NCBI GenBank assembly: GCA_930367205.1
Contig: OV884009.1
Coordinates: 103,375,189-103,439,188, forward strand
DNA from: Acanthosoma haemorrhoidale
Lineage: Eukaryota; Arthropoda; Insecta; Hemiptera; Acanthosomatidae
Direction: 5' to 3'
DNA length: 64,000 bases
This document shows, piece after piece, positions 23,901 through 35,000 of this stretch (position 1 is the stretch's first letter; each line of letters opens with the position of its first letter). Position numbers and translations under genes: made by a program. The notes under the pieces were generated by a model that did no database searches, was not told the DNA's origin, and was given only the letters and a program-made list of their open reading frames with translations.

Positions 23901-24420
23901 GTCCAATACAAATTTATTTCAAATAATCACTAAGTTATCTGCACAGAGTTGAAATAACAAATACTCATTTATTTTTTGCAAATACATCCTCATGATATTC
24001 GTTACTTAAAATAATATTTGCTCAACACTGGTGACAACTATCTATGGAAGACACGAGTTTTACTTTTGTTTAGAGGGATGCATTTGGTTGAGGTGCACTA
24101 ACCCTCCTGTGGAAAAAGGAGATGACACTTTAATATTTTATCAGGTCTAGAAATCCAAAATAGACGTTATAAGGTAGTATCGATTTTGATAGTACTTAAG
24201 TTCCATGTGAAAACTGTGGTAGCAGATAATGCCACATTCTCATTTTTATATTATATAATAATTTATTCTAAAAATTTATATTTTGTTTTTTTTGGTAGAA
24301 TCAACCAACAACAGAGTTCTCTATCTCAGCATCCTCAGTATGATATGTCTTTTGAGTCTTTCTGTGTGGCAAGTTCTGTATCTTAGGAAGTTTTTCAAGT
24401 CCAGGAAATTAATTGAATAA
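17737..24420 (+). CDS. TMED10: Transmembrane emp24 domain protein 10 (p24-delta, baiser)
   Basis: Five coding exons (17737-17910, 20761-20881, 22209-22279, 23453-23579, 24299-24420) join in phase to 204 residues, the usual length of the family. Residues 1-18 form a signal peptide. A GOLD domain follows with the two conserved cysteines (C30 in QKCLREEL, C91 in IFEICF) that make its disulfide. The coiled-coil part holds [15 protein letters not shown]. Residues 171-193 are the membrane span, and the tail [11 protein letters not shown] keeps the FF pair for COPII and a basic COPI-type ending (Arg-Lys where Lys-Lys is common). Known role: type I receptor cycling between ER and Golgi with other p24 proteins, sorting cargo such as GPI-anchored and Wnt proteins. 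The start is the first ATG before the signal peptide. No frame break was seen, so it should be functional. Confidence 0.95.
18235..18416. repeat. MITE-like element with imperfect terminal inverted repeats
   Basis: The left end has GGGTTGATAAAAAAGAGCTG, and the right end reversed has GGGTTGATAAAAAACAG. A related sequence (AGGTTGATTAAAG, CCTACTATGTATGTCTGCAT) lies in intron 2 at about 21085-21200. The internal phrase CTACTATGTTTGTCTCTGCA is shared. Confidence 0.5.
19404..20193. repeat. Large inverted repeat (foldback), arms ~125-140 bp
   Basis: The left arm at 19404-19529 (for example GGGGAATCCCAAAACCATTG) is repeated in reverse complement at 20051-20193 (CAATGGTTTTGGGATTCCCC). Identity is high, apart from a roughly ten-base insertion and small changes. 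The spacer is about 520 bases with no open frame. It could be a foldback transposon or two head-to-head copies of one repeat. Confidence 0.7.
20761..20881 (+). CDS. TMED10: TMED10 exon 2
   Basis: Second half of the GOLD domain ([20 protein letters not shown] and [12 protein letters not shown]). Donor GTAAGT, leaves one base of a codon. Confidence 0.93.
21085..21210. repeat. Diverged copy of the intron 1 MITE-like repeat
   Basis: AGGTTGATTAAAG, TTTTCATAAAATTTATTAAT and CCTACTATGTATGTCTGCAT occur in the same order and spacing as in 18240-18345. The right end is not preserved. Confidence 0.45.
21514..21733. mobile_element. 220-bp MITE with perfect 29-bp inverted repeats
   Basis: Bases 21514-21542 (starting TATATCTGTACCTCGGAGGG) are an exact reverse complement of 21705-21733. 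If the true end is TCTGTACC, the flanking TATA on both sides would be the target duplication. The interior is about 160 bases without coding sequence. It lies in TMED10 intron 2. The perfect arms suggest fairly recent insertion relative to other repeats here. Confidence 0.72.
22209..22279 (+). CDS. TMED10: TMED10 exon 3
   Basis: Adds [20 protein letters not shown] and PYEA. Acceptor TCTATTTAG, donor GTATGT. Confidence 0.92.
22445..22545 (-). repeat. tRNA-derived SINE copy in TMED10 intron 3
   Basis: On the - strand an A-box-like TAGTTCAGTTGG and a B-box-like AGTTTAAATCC are followed by CTGGTTGTAGCAATATT and the tail CCAATAATTATTG. It belongs to the same family as the 48.7 kb copy. Confidence 0.55.
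23453..23579 (+). CDS. TMED10: TMED10 exon 4
   Basis: Coiled-coil region ([20 protein letters not shown] then [16 protein letters not shown]). Acceptor TTTATTGTAG. The donor is GTACTA, weaker than the others, but fixed by the E codon completed in exon 5. Confidence 0.92.
24299..24420 (+). CDS. TMED10: TMED10 exon 5 (membrane span and tail)
   Basis: Acceptor TTTTTTTGGTAG. Encodes the remaining two bases of Glu, [39 protein letters not shown] and TAA. Confidence 0.93.
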
Positions 24421-24449
24421 AGAAGCCTTGTAAATCATATCAATATGTA

Positions 24450-24455
24450 AATAAA
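24450..24455 (+). terminator. Polyadenylation signal of TMED10
   Basis: AATAAA lies 30 bases after the stop codon. Another AATAAA overlaps the stop itself (24416-24421). Either could set the 3' end. Confidence 0.5.
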
Positions 24456-24539
24456 GTTATCATTATTTATATTCAATTCTCTAAGTTAAAACCCAATTAC
24501 CTATGCTACATTTCTTTTGTATTGTACGCTTTAAACCTT

Positions 24540-25634
24540 ACAATTGTAACTGTAACTAGCGATTGGAACACTTATAAATAAAAAAAGGTTTGAAGGAATT
24601 GGAAAGTCAGCAAGGGGATATGTATTAAATATGATGAAAATTGGTAGGTGGACGTGAATTATAAATGAATGATCGCTGATTTCGATGAGGATAGGCAACA
24701 CATGAGGTTCCAAAATCTCATCTACATAGCGAGTGGCAGTCAAAGACCCTCCACGAACAACAACCAATTCTGTGCGGCACTCCATTGAAATCCCAGCCCA
24801 CACCATTAAGGAACCACGTTGAAAAGGTTGGCTCTGGGTGAAATTACAGGCTGCATACCTTTCACGCCTGTCTGGAGATCGTAGAGCAAATCTAGATTCA
24901 TCTGTAAAAAGTGCAGCACACCATTCGTCTATAGTCTAATGACTGTGTTCTCGAGCAAAAGCCAGCCGTGTAAATCTTTGAGTTCTGGTCCTCTTACCGG
25001 GGCGAAAAGCCATTAGTCCATACGGATTTAATCTTCTCCGAGCAGTATGTTCAGAAATTTGCACACCTCAAACTTCTTGGAGCTGATGAATCATTTCATA
25101 AGAATTAGAGCTTGAACAACGGTAAGGTGCCGGTTTCGTAAAATTCTTAAAGTAAGAAACCGGTCATCCTGTGGTTCTGTTGCCCTAGGCTGTCCAGAAC
25201 TGGCCCTTCTATGGTAAGACCCAGTTTCTCAAAAACGCCTGATGGCGTCTCGTAGAGTTTCATAGAGAACTCCGATGGCATTAGCTGCATATCTAATGGA
25301 ACGTCCATCATCAATAAGTGCCACACCACGTGCAACATCCTCGGCACGAAGAGGCATTTTTAAAATTAAAATATCGAAGCCGAAAACTAAGAAATTTGCT
25401 GCACCAGAACGCAAATGACACTGAATAAACATTTTTAATTCCATGGAAAGTAAACATTGGAAACGACAGTCCTTTAATTGAATTAAGGGTTTACTATCCT
25501 CTGTATTGACATTTCTAATTGAAAACTAATAAAAAAAATACATATTTATTCATAAAAAACATTGACCAATCCAAAGCAGAAATATTTTGAGACGACAAAA
25601 TCAGGTGGGTGGAATTTTCTGCCTGTCAGTGTAT
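24540..25634 (-). pseudogene. Tc1-like transposon relic, transposase broken
   Basis: The presumed 5' inverted terminal repeat is at 25634-25571 (reads CACTGACAGGCAGAAAATTC on the - strand). The transposase relic begins at 25358: MPLRAEDVARGVALIDDGRS and ETLRDAIRRF form the N-terminal paired-like helix-turn-helix. Near 24806 MVWAGISMECRTELVVV is the conserved stretch before the second catalytic Asp. The part after DEILEPHVLPI is degraded and no right-hand terminal repeat was found. Many stops and shifts occur between. Confidence 0.7.
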
Positions 25635-25639
25635 CTATT

Positions 25640-28600
25640 ATACTGAACAATCACTAATAAAACATTGTCCGCAGCGATACAATTGGGTGGATACAAATGA
25701 AAAGATTATGATGAATGACAGTGAACGAAAGAAAAAGGTAGACAGATAAATAACTTCACAACTAGGAAGTAAGCTGTGGAGCTCCTATAAAACATGATGC
25801 AAACAAGTTCTACAATAAGAAAATCTTGTGCCAGGTGCTGAGGCAGGGTTTCCTTTGCAATAAGTTTTTTTCTTCCGAATTTCCAGTTCTACATCTGTTA
25901 GAGGATACATCATGGGCGGAAATCCCAGATAATCAATGATCCCTGAAATCGAGAGGAAAGTGACCTTGAGCTTCTTTTTAGCTCAAAAATTGGTTTGTTG
26001 TGGGAGCAGCAGGAAGTTAGGAAGGCCTATTCTCTTCTCTTCAATGTCATGTGGACTGCTCCATATTTGGCCGCTTCTCTATGAATAGCTGAACTGGTCT
26101 CGTTACCAGTCCTGGTAATTAGATTCAAATAAACAGATCCTACGTCATAGTCCAGATAATCCTTTTCAATGTCTATAAGTTAAAGTTAACCTGAGCTATT
26201 AAACTGCTGAGATGCCTCACTTCTTGGCCAACAATGAAAAGACATTGGCATCATCTATATTTTTCAGTAAGTACTTATAAAATAAGCTGTCACTGGCCCT
26301 AAAAAAGAGACAATCTTCCCCCACCTTATCGAGACTGTCCCCAGAAGTGCTCCCTAGCCTGCTGCAGATGTACTTTAAAAAGCAGCAAGTGCTGCTCAAC
26401 TTCAATGGCGGTGACTGCTGTTATATCCTGGGATAGTCTGTTTTACTTACACTAGTGTCTGTTAGGATTCTTCTGATATCTCCATGATCATTGAAGAACT
26501 GAATTTGTTTATAACTGTTCAAATATAGGGGCTGAGTCCTTGAATAATGGCATATACAAAGTTGATCATTCTAGAAAGAAAAAGCCTACCCAGCTGCAAT
26601 CTACCACCCACAGCACCATCAACCACAGATAAGAAAATTCTCCATTTGGCACAATTTCTTTGTTTTTCACCATGTCTTTCCTTTTTTCTGTAAATCCAAT
26701 TTAGTATAAAGCCCGTGACTTATTTTATTTCATTACATTTTAAAGCTCAGCTAACTAATAATCTAATTAATTATAACCCGGCCTTCAGTTTTATCCGCTT
26801 ACCAGTTTTCATCAATATTTGTTACATACGTACATTAGGAGGGTTCTACCCCTTGCTAACTCATCAGTCATTTAAAGTTTTTATTTGTAAGCTTATGTTC
26901 CAACCCCTTGCTAACTAACTACAACTACAAGATTGGAACCGTACATGTATAACAGATCAAATTTTTTTTTTGATTTGTAATATTTTGTTTCTAATAAATA
27001 TGTATTTTTTTAAAAGTGTAATTTAAATATTATTGAGGTAATTCACTGCAGCTCTAAATTTAAAATTATTGTTGTTATCCAGTAAAGCACTCATCTGGGG
27101 GTATTACTAAGGAAATTGATGCTTATGTCAACAGATAATATGATATGATTAAAGGAAAAGACAAGGTCGTGAAGGATTGATTCCAATAGAGCTTGAAGAG
27201 TATGATACACTATTGTATATTTGGTAGTAGTAAGAGACTTAAGTTATATTGGGGGTCTGGAAAGGAGAAGATTTGCGATGCTGCCAGGATCCTTGCCTAG
27301 GTCTTAAGATATTACTTCCTCTGATGGATTCTATCTTGCTGTTCCCACTTTCAGGCAGGCAGTGTCTTCTAACTCCACAACTTATTGCTTAAGCCTGTTC
27401 ATTGATGGCACTCCTTCCACGAGCTGTCAGTGGTATTAGACGGGCCTGCACTGACATCTTTATGATGACCACCAGCTGGCAAGTTCAATATTATTTCAAC
27501 TCGTTTATTGCCTTCAGATCAGTTTTATTAATTCCACACCTTGCAGACAAGGACGAATTATGGTTACTTGCAGTGGTGATGTATCGTGCACACGACTATG
27601 GTGGCAATTGATAAATTTGGCTAAGAAGGGTGGGTTGGGTGGATGTGGCCTTGAGTCAAATCTGAAATGTACACACTTGCCCGCAGGGATTACCTTGCTA
27701 CATATAACTGCGGCCCCATTAATTCCAGCACGGTCTTCTAAATTATTTTAATAAGTGATTTACTTGGAAAAGTGAATTTTACAGTTCATATACCTCAAAA
27801 ATGTGAAAGTAATAAGTTAAACAAGAAATAATTCAATAAGTAATCTTAATGTAACAGAATTTAGGATTTTATTACAGCTGGGAAAACAGATTTTTTGTAA
27901 TTATAGTAAACTTTTGTTTAGGGTTGCTTTAATATTTAGAATATTTAGTATCTCTGGGCCATCAAGAAACTACCGAACACTATTTTAAACACTTTTTGCG
28001 ACTTCAGTCCAATAATGTTCAAACAAATAATACCTTTACTTTAATTTACTCAGTATAATAACAAAATATTTAAATTAAATTGTGGTAAAAAACACTATAA
28101 TTTTGAGTAGGGTATGAAATTAAGATCTCAGCATCTTTATTAACTTTATGTAATTTGTTCTTTAAATTTATATTTATACTAAGTTATTGAAACTATAATT
28201 TACATCGTGTTTGCAACTATGATGATGCTAAAAATAATAGCAACTTCATGAAAAAAAATGAGTCATCAACCAACTGACAATAACAAATAAATAAACATTT
28301 TCCTCTCATATTTAGAAAGGTACTCAATTAAAGATATCAAGTCAGAATTGTGCTAGCAACTACAATATTAGACTGATGTATTATGTTTAATAAGTTTGAC
28401 TTCATATCTCAAATATGTTAAAAACAACCACATGAAAAATAATTAATATTCTATCATTTTATAATTAAAAATAAATATTTTCCTAATTGGTAATTTGAGT
28501 TGGGTAAAACATTAAATACCTTGATGTTCTTCTGATCAATAATATGCAATATGAAGCACCAAATCACCCTTATATTTTAATTAATTATAATGCTAATTAA

Positions 28601-29740
28601 TGTCGCACATGTAAGTACTTAAACTATGAACTAGATGAAATAAGGCTAAATTAAAAAAATCATCTAGAAATATAAATATTATTTAGAAGGATACACAATA
28701 ATTACTCATTTCATTGTACACAAAATTGTCATGCATAGTGAAATAATAAATCAATTAAAATACAATTACATTATATCTAAATCAGTGCCTGTGGAATATT
28801 AGCAAGTTTACTTGTAATAAAACATCAAAGAGAAATAGAAATTTTTGAGGTTGAGCTAATTGAATACTATAAATTTTGGGATAGACTAAAGTAGCAAAAA
28901 ATAGTAAAATTCCCATGTTAAAATTTGCTATGATCTTTATTCCTAACTGTTTAAAAATATTTTATATACTCTGATTGCTACATATTTGGTTTATGTATTA
29001 ATAGCTGCTATTAAGTTTTTGATTCAATTTATTTATTTAATGGTTGACATATCAGTAGCTGAATGACCATGACCCCATTTGTCCTATGCAGCGACCTGTA
29101 ACAATTATAATAGTATTGAATTATATTTTAATTAGATATGTGGAATACTCCATCAACTAAAATCATCAAAATTGTGCTAAGGGATCCATTAAAAAGAATT
29201 TTTATTTAAGCCTTTTCATTAGTTATTTTTATTCAAATTATGAAATCAACAAATTCTGAATCTTGATTTCATCATGAATAGCTTTAACTCTAAGAATGGT
29301 TGACTTTTCATTATTTAAAGTTTTTTTTTACATCAATTATGAGCTAAATAGTGTTTATGAAATATATATACATGAAGTATAGGAGGATAAAAGCAAAGGA
29401 ACACTAGCAATAACTGGTCAGGCTGTGTGAGGTTTTTAAATACTTTATTAATTATTTAAATGATTGTCAAAAAACAACTATTGGATTCAAATAGTGCTTT
29501 TGAAACTCTGAATCTTTATTTCATCATAAATAGATTTAATATTTGTTTAAGACGAGTTAGTCATCAAATTAATATGGTAAAGTTAATCTATGGACTACAC
29601 GTGTACTATTATTAAAAGACAGAAAACATCAGAATATGAAATTAGCTTCTTAGTGGCATTGATGTTATTTTATAATTTTTTTTTTTTTATAGAGAAAACT
29701 GATTGTATTTTCATCTGAAATCTTTTCTTTGCTGTTTATG
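25640..29740. other. Mostly unassigned sequence between TMED10 and an R1-like LINE
   Basis: About 4 kb, expected to contain the last FRMD8 exon, which I could not identify. On the - strand, 26720-25790 has coding-like stretches (DYLGFPPMMYPLTDVELEIR, LITRTGNETSSAIHREAAKY) of unknown origin. The region 27230-27740 is less AT-rich with no recognised product. The region 27750-29740 is very AT-rich and featureless. Confidence 0.35.
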
Positions 29741-29749
29741 ATCAAAACA

Positions 29750-31800
29750 TTTAGGGGAATAAATGCCTGAAAATACTTTTTTTCGTTGAACTTCACCACA
29801 TAATGAGGAGACCTGACGAGAGTTATGGTTTCCTCAAACTGGAGAATTATTTAATGTTCTGCGAACAGAACAGTAAGCTGGGCACAAGAAGTGTTGCTTG
29901 AAGGTTTCTGGAGGACTCACTTGGACTCCTTAAGAAAAACAAACCTGGCTCCTGATGCATATTGCAAGTTGGAAGTTACTTCCTACAGAGATAGTGCCAG
30001 TATGTACCCATCCATGAGGATATTCTCTATTCATCCCACTACCTCCATCCCTTATTGATTCTTATGCAGATCCAACAGTGTACGCTCTGACCCATGCACT
30101 CAGATAATCTAGAGCGAGAGCACGTAGTTCTACATAAAATAGTAAGTCCTTCCTTATAATGTGGAAGGAATCAACTTCATACCCCCGTGAGAGCTTTCTT
30201 CATGTTAAACTTGCATCAACGCTTACCCCAAAGTATTTAGAATTAATTCTCGGCTTATCTTATTCCCATTTAAAGACATATGCTTCTCACTTGACCTATG
30301 GCTAGTAAAAACATAGTATACTGTAGGTGGTATTTTATTTTTATAGGAAGAACTCAATCTAATTACCATTTGTTTCCTTAAACTTATTTTACTTATTTGC
30401 CTGTAACAGCCCAGAAAATTTTATCGATTGGACACATAACTGTAAGCTTCCAACTTCTAGGCACAATTCCTGTTGATCAGCTTTAAGAGCCTTAGAAACT
30501 TTTCTTTTCTTAAATCTCCTAGGTTAATAGGCAGTTCAATAGTGATTTTGTCTCTTGCAGGAGATTTCTTATTTTTAATTGTCACATTGAGTTCTATAGC
30601 TTTCAATTTTGAGTCTATAACAGGTATGGGCTTGGATGTATGTTCTCCCTTTCTCCAAATGTGTCTTAAATCTAAATCCCTTTTGCCATTTTCGATTACA
30701 GATAAGCTTTCCAATTGATGAATAAGTCTAGATAAAGCGGTCTGCACTTTCTTTGCAGTGATCATTCTTTATTTCAATTTCAAGTACTTGTTGGAAATTT
30801 TTTGTTGACTCGTTACTGTCTGATCAATTTTCACAGCTTCTCACCTTCCTTTTCAAAATTTAGGTCTTTGGTCCTGTTTTTCTCATGCATTTCTCTTTAG
30901 CAAGTTAGATTGTCTTTTTAATTCTGCCTTAGTTTTATATTTGGAATAGTGGGCCACCTCTTAGCATAGTAGGGCCCATCAGCCTCATCTGCCTAACCTT
31001 GAGGCTTTCAAGACTATTCTCCCAAAAGGGCCTATAGATTTTCCTTGATTCCCAAGGAATGGTGAGATCAGAACCTTTAAGATATTTTTAGTAATTTTCT
31101 CATTAACTGTACCTCCCTGAGTTACTTACTTCCCTAAGTTTTTTTCAGTTGGTATTTTATAGTCCCATTTAGGGTAATGTGTAGCCCTAAATCACAAGCA
31201 GGCAAGTTGGATAGTCAATTTCACTCCCACCAAGCTGCCCATTATTTCTCTCTTGGATTATGTAACAAAGTTGTCACTTATAAAGGTAAGGTCTAGAGAC
31301 AGGTAGGTCCTCCATGCTGAAGGGTAGTCTAGTTTGTTCTGAACCTGTAATTAAGACTCAATCTGTCAAGCTTCTGCTTCCTCTCCTCTACTATCCAATT
31401 CCAGGTAACCCCAACTGGGAGAGAGGGAATAGAAATTCCTAACTATAATGAAGTCACTATCCTGGACATTTATGGTACCAGGGAGAGTTTGGTGTTACTT
31501 GGGGGGTAATAGTTGTAAATCAGAAGTTTCCTTTCCCCGAACACTTTGACCCTATCCAGTTTAAATGTCTTTTGGTAAAAGAGATCATTTTATTCAGTAT
31601 TCCCTCTGAACTCCTTTGCATTATTTTTAGCTATTTGTGTTATTTTGGTCAGTAGCATAAAACTTACATCCAGAACTGGCACCTCTTCCAGCAGCAAACT
31701 GACCTATCCCTAGGTGGGTCCCTTCAAGTAGTGCAGGGTGGGGTGGGGCTCCCTAGCTGACGCACCACAGACAACATTCGCTAGTTCTGTCAATACTTAA
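29750..31800 (-). pseudogene. R1-like LINE relic (endonuclease to reverse transcriptase)
   Basis: Read on the - strand, 31540-31230 is an AP-endonuclease domain (KLLIYNYYPPSNTKLSL, then FYSLSPSWGY where GDFN-x-H-x-x-x-W-G is usual, then LDLTFISDNF). The region 30765-30457 is the start of the reverse transcriptase (VTIKNKKSPARDKITIEL, the K-x-x-K-S-P-G-x-D-x-I block). The region 30300-30080 is the thumb (ESSH, MKLIPS). Stops are scattered through all three. The downstream C-terminus is missing. It lies just 3' of FRMD8 exon h and in the same orientation as that gene. Confidence 0.7.
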
Positions 31801-31994
31801 ATATTGACAAAATGAAATCTATTAAATCAGTTCCAACTAACAAGATCTTTCAATTGCTTTTTGCATTACTCTACTTCATGTGCCATGAAAAAAATAGAAT
31901 GTTACATCTTAAATAGATTTGGTCTTTTCTCTGGTTGATAATATTTAGTTTTTATACACATTTTCAACTGAATTACAAATATATTTTACTTTAC

Positions 31995-32078
31995 CTTCTT
32001 CATCAAATGTGGCTAGAGTCAGTTTTCTTAATTTGTTTATTAGGAAACTAGGTGAAGAGTCCTTTCGTTTTGTAGCAC
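31995..32078 (-). CDS. FRMD8: FRMD8 exon h (C-terminal tail)
   Basis: After TTTTAAAG the frame reads ATKRKDSSPSFLINKLRKL then TLATFDEE and the donor GTAAAG. It supplies two bases to the codon left open by exon g. KLRKLTLATFDEEG aligns with the RIQHLSTIDYVEDG region of the vertebrate tail. The acceptor has a weak pyrimidine tract, so this exon is less certain than the FERM exons. Confidence 0.65.
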
Positions 32079-35000
32079 CTTTAAAATGTGTTTTGAGATA
32101 TAATTAAATAAAAAATAAATAATTGTAGATATATTTTTATATAAAATTATAAATTTAGTAAAAACAACTTAACCAAAACAGGAAAAATCAGTTTCTCTTC
32201 ATAAATTGCAACCATCAGTAATATAATTTCTTGAATTACTTGAAAAAGTTAGAGTGAAATGAATTGACAGATACAACTCTATGGATTAGGTGGAGCTAGA
32301 GGGGTCTAAAAGGGACCAGCTCTATCCCAAAATAATTAATTGGTACCCTCCATAGAAAATATTAAGTATATACTCATAGGCAGGAACCCAAGGAGAGGGG
32401 GTACAGGCCACTCATTGATGCTCAATGCCCACCCCAGAAAATATTCCTGGTTCTATCAATAATCTAGGTTTCCCCCCCTGATTTTCTCTTTACTATTATT
32501 AGATAGATTATATATACTATTATCAGATAGATAATACACTGTATTTATATTAGTTGATGTTTTATGGTATTTTTTTCCATTTTTGTTTTCCTGCATAATG
32601 TTGGATGGTAAAATAGATATAAATTTATTACAATTTTATGTCCGATGCAAACTAAATCGTAATATCAGGATGGCCAAAAAGTCCGTTCGGTTTTTGTCGT
32701 CATGAAACTTCAAGCAGTCTAATATGTAGCAAACTTCAGTCAGTCTCTTGTGAGTGCGCTCTCGTCAGATACTAGACACTTCAACGTAGTTTGACGCGAA
32801 ATTCCGACAAGACTGATTGTATTTTGTGTAGGATCATCCTGAAAATGGAAAACCAAAACGAACATTATCGACACCTCATGCTTTTTTATTTAAAAAAAGG
32901 CAAGAAAGCAGTGGAAACTTGCAGGAAGATATGCACTGTGTACAGAGAGGATGCTGTTACAGAACGTGTGTGCCAGAAGTGGTTTTCAAGATTTCGATCG
33001 GGAAATTTTTCGGTTCAAGACGCACCTCGATTTGGCCGGCCAACTGAGATTAACAGCAACAAAGTGAAGGAATTAGTCGACACCAATCCCCGTTATACAA
33101 CTAGGGAGATCACAGTTATCCTCAAAATATCCAAATCGAGTGTTGAAAACCTTCTGCATCAACTTGGCTACGTAAGCAGGCTCGATGTTTGGGTTCTCCA
33201 TCAACTTAGTGAGGCTAAACTCGCCCAGAGGATTTCCATCTGCGATTCGTTGCGGAAACATGAAGAAAACGATCCTTTTTTGAAGAGAATGATGAAGGGA
33301 CGAAAAGTGGATCGTCTATAACAATGTGGAGTGCAAACGCTCATGGGGGAAGCACGGCAAATTACCACAAACAGCCCCCAAAGCAGGACTTCACCCAAAG
33401 AAGGTTATGCTCTGGGATTGGAGGGATGTTGTCTTTTACGAACTTCTTCCCACGAACAGGACCATATATATTCGGATGTGTACTGTGACAGCTGGACAAA
33501 TTAAATGCAGTGACCCACCAGAAGCGTCCAGAACTACCCAATCGTAAGGGAATTGTCTTCCATCACGGCAATGCCAGACCGCACACTTCTTTGCAGACAC
33601 AGCAGAAGTTACTGGAGCTTGGCTGGGAAGTTTTGCTGCACCCTCCATATTCGCCTGACCTTGCACCTTCAGATTTCCACCTGTTTCGGTCTCTTCAAAA
33701 TTCATTGAATGGACAGACCTTCAACTCTGAAGAAGATGTAAAAATCCACTTGGAAAATTTGTTTGCCAGTAAAGACAGGAAATTCTTTGAGCATGGAATT
33801 ATGAATCTGCCCATGAGATGGCAGAAGATATTGGAACAAAACGGCAATTATATCATTGATTGAATAAATCACTTTGTGTTTAAAAGTTGTGTCTTATTTT
33901 CACTTAAAAAACCAAACGGTCTTTTTGGCCAACCCTTTACATTGGTACATAATTTGAGAAAACACAAAATAGATAAATAAAGAAACACATTAAATTTCTT
34001 GTCAGTCCATCACTATAAATGACCTTACTTTTAGAGCATTGTTAATATTATTAAATATGCCATTTAATTTTAATATATGTGGAATATAATCCCACTGTTT
34101 TAACCCAAGAAAAAATATAGCGATAAAACTGAGGGTTGAACCTGGGATGATCTCCTGATCCCAGGTCAGGTGCTCTTCCTATTGAGCATGAGCATAACTA
34201 ATATCCAATCTTTTAGCTCGCTCTCATAAATCTCCTTTCTCTTTTGAAATATTTCACTCTGGCAATGATCAGGAAGTCCTGCGTTTGAACCACGGTCCTG
34301 TCACTACCTTTTTTATTTTGCCTATAATTATTTAATTTCAATATATCGTTAATTTTAAGAATAGCTGACGAGTCTGGATGGAGAATGTCCTGTCATTCTA
34401 CATGAAGTATTTTTTTTAGACAGAACTGCCCTACTTCTGTGTATCTTGTAATGATACGCTTATGATCAAATTTTTTTAGACAGAACTGCCCTACTTCTGT
34501 GTAGATTGTAATGATACGCTTATGATCAAATTGAATTTTATTTTAAAATGAAATATTTAGAAAATGCATGTAACAAGTTCCCCATGGTATAAATCACAAG
34601 GGGTAAGGAACAAATAGGCTTGGGAAAGCCAAGATTGGTTGATAGGGGTAGTGTGTTTTCAATAAATAGCAAGGGTTCTAGACCAAAAAGTTCAGTTATT
34701 GTAAGACATTCACAGGAGACAGACCGAGATGATTTGGTTTAGTTAGAAGCAAGAGTAAGTGGTAGCCTAGATCATTGAAGCAAGATGACACCTGGAGTGA
34801 AGAGCTGCCCATCCCTCCAACAGTGAAATATGTAATCATTGTTTGTAATAGGCAACTATTATTTAAATTATATATAATTTTTACAGCCCATTATGTTTAC
34901 ATGAAATATTTGAAACAGACAAAATCATGCACTAGAACCCTGAAATCATAGAAGAAGCATTATAACATTTATTAATTATCAACTTTAAGTGAAGTCCTTT

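Noticed and set aside
28200..28260. Last exon of FRMD8 (acceptor TTTTTAG then a short frame to TAG)
   Set aside because: It would add only a few residues, has no conserved motif, and similar chance arrangements are common in this AT-rich stretch.
33073..33705. - strand frames across the mariner
   Set aside because: Antisense of the transposase; terminal repeats and motifs fix the + orientation.
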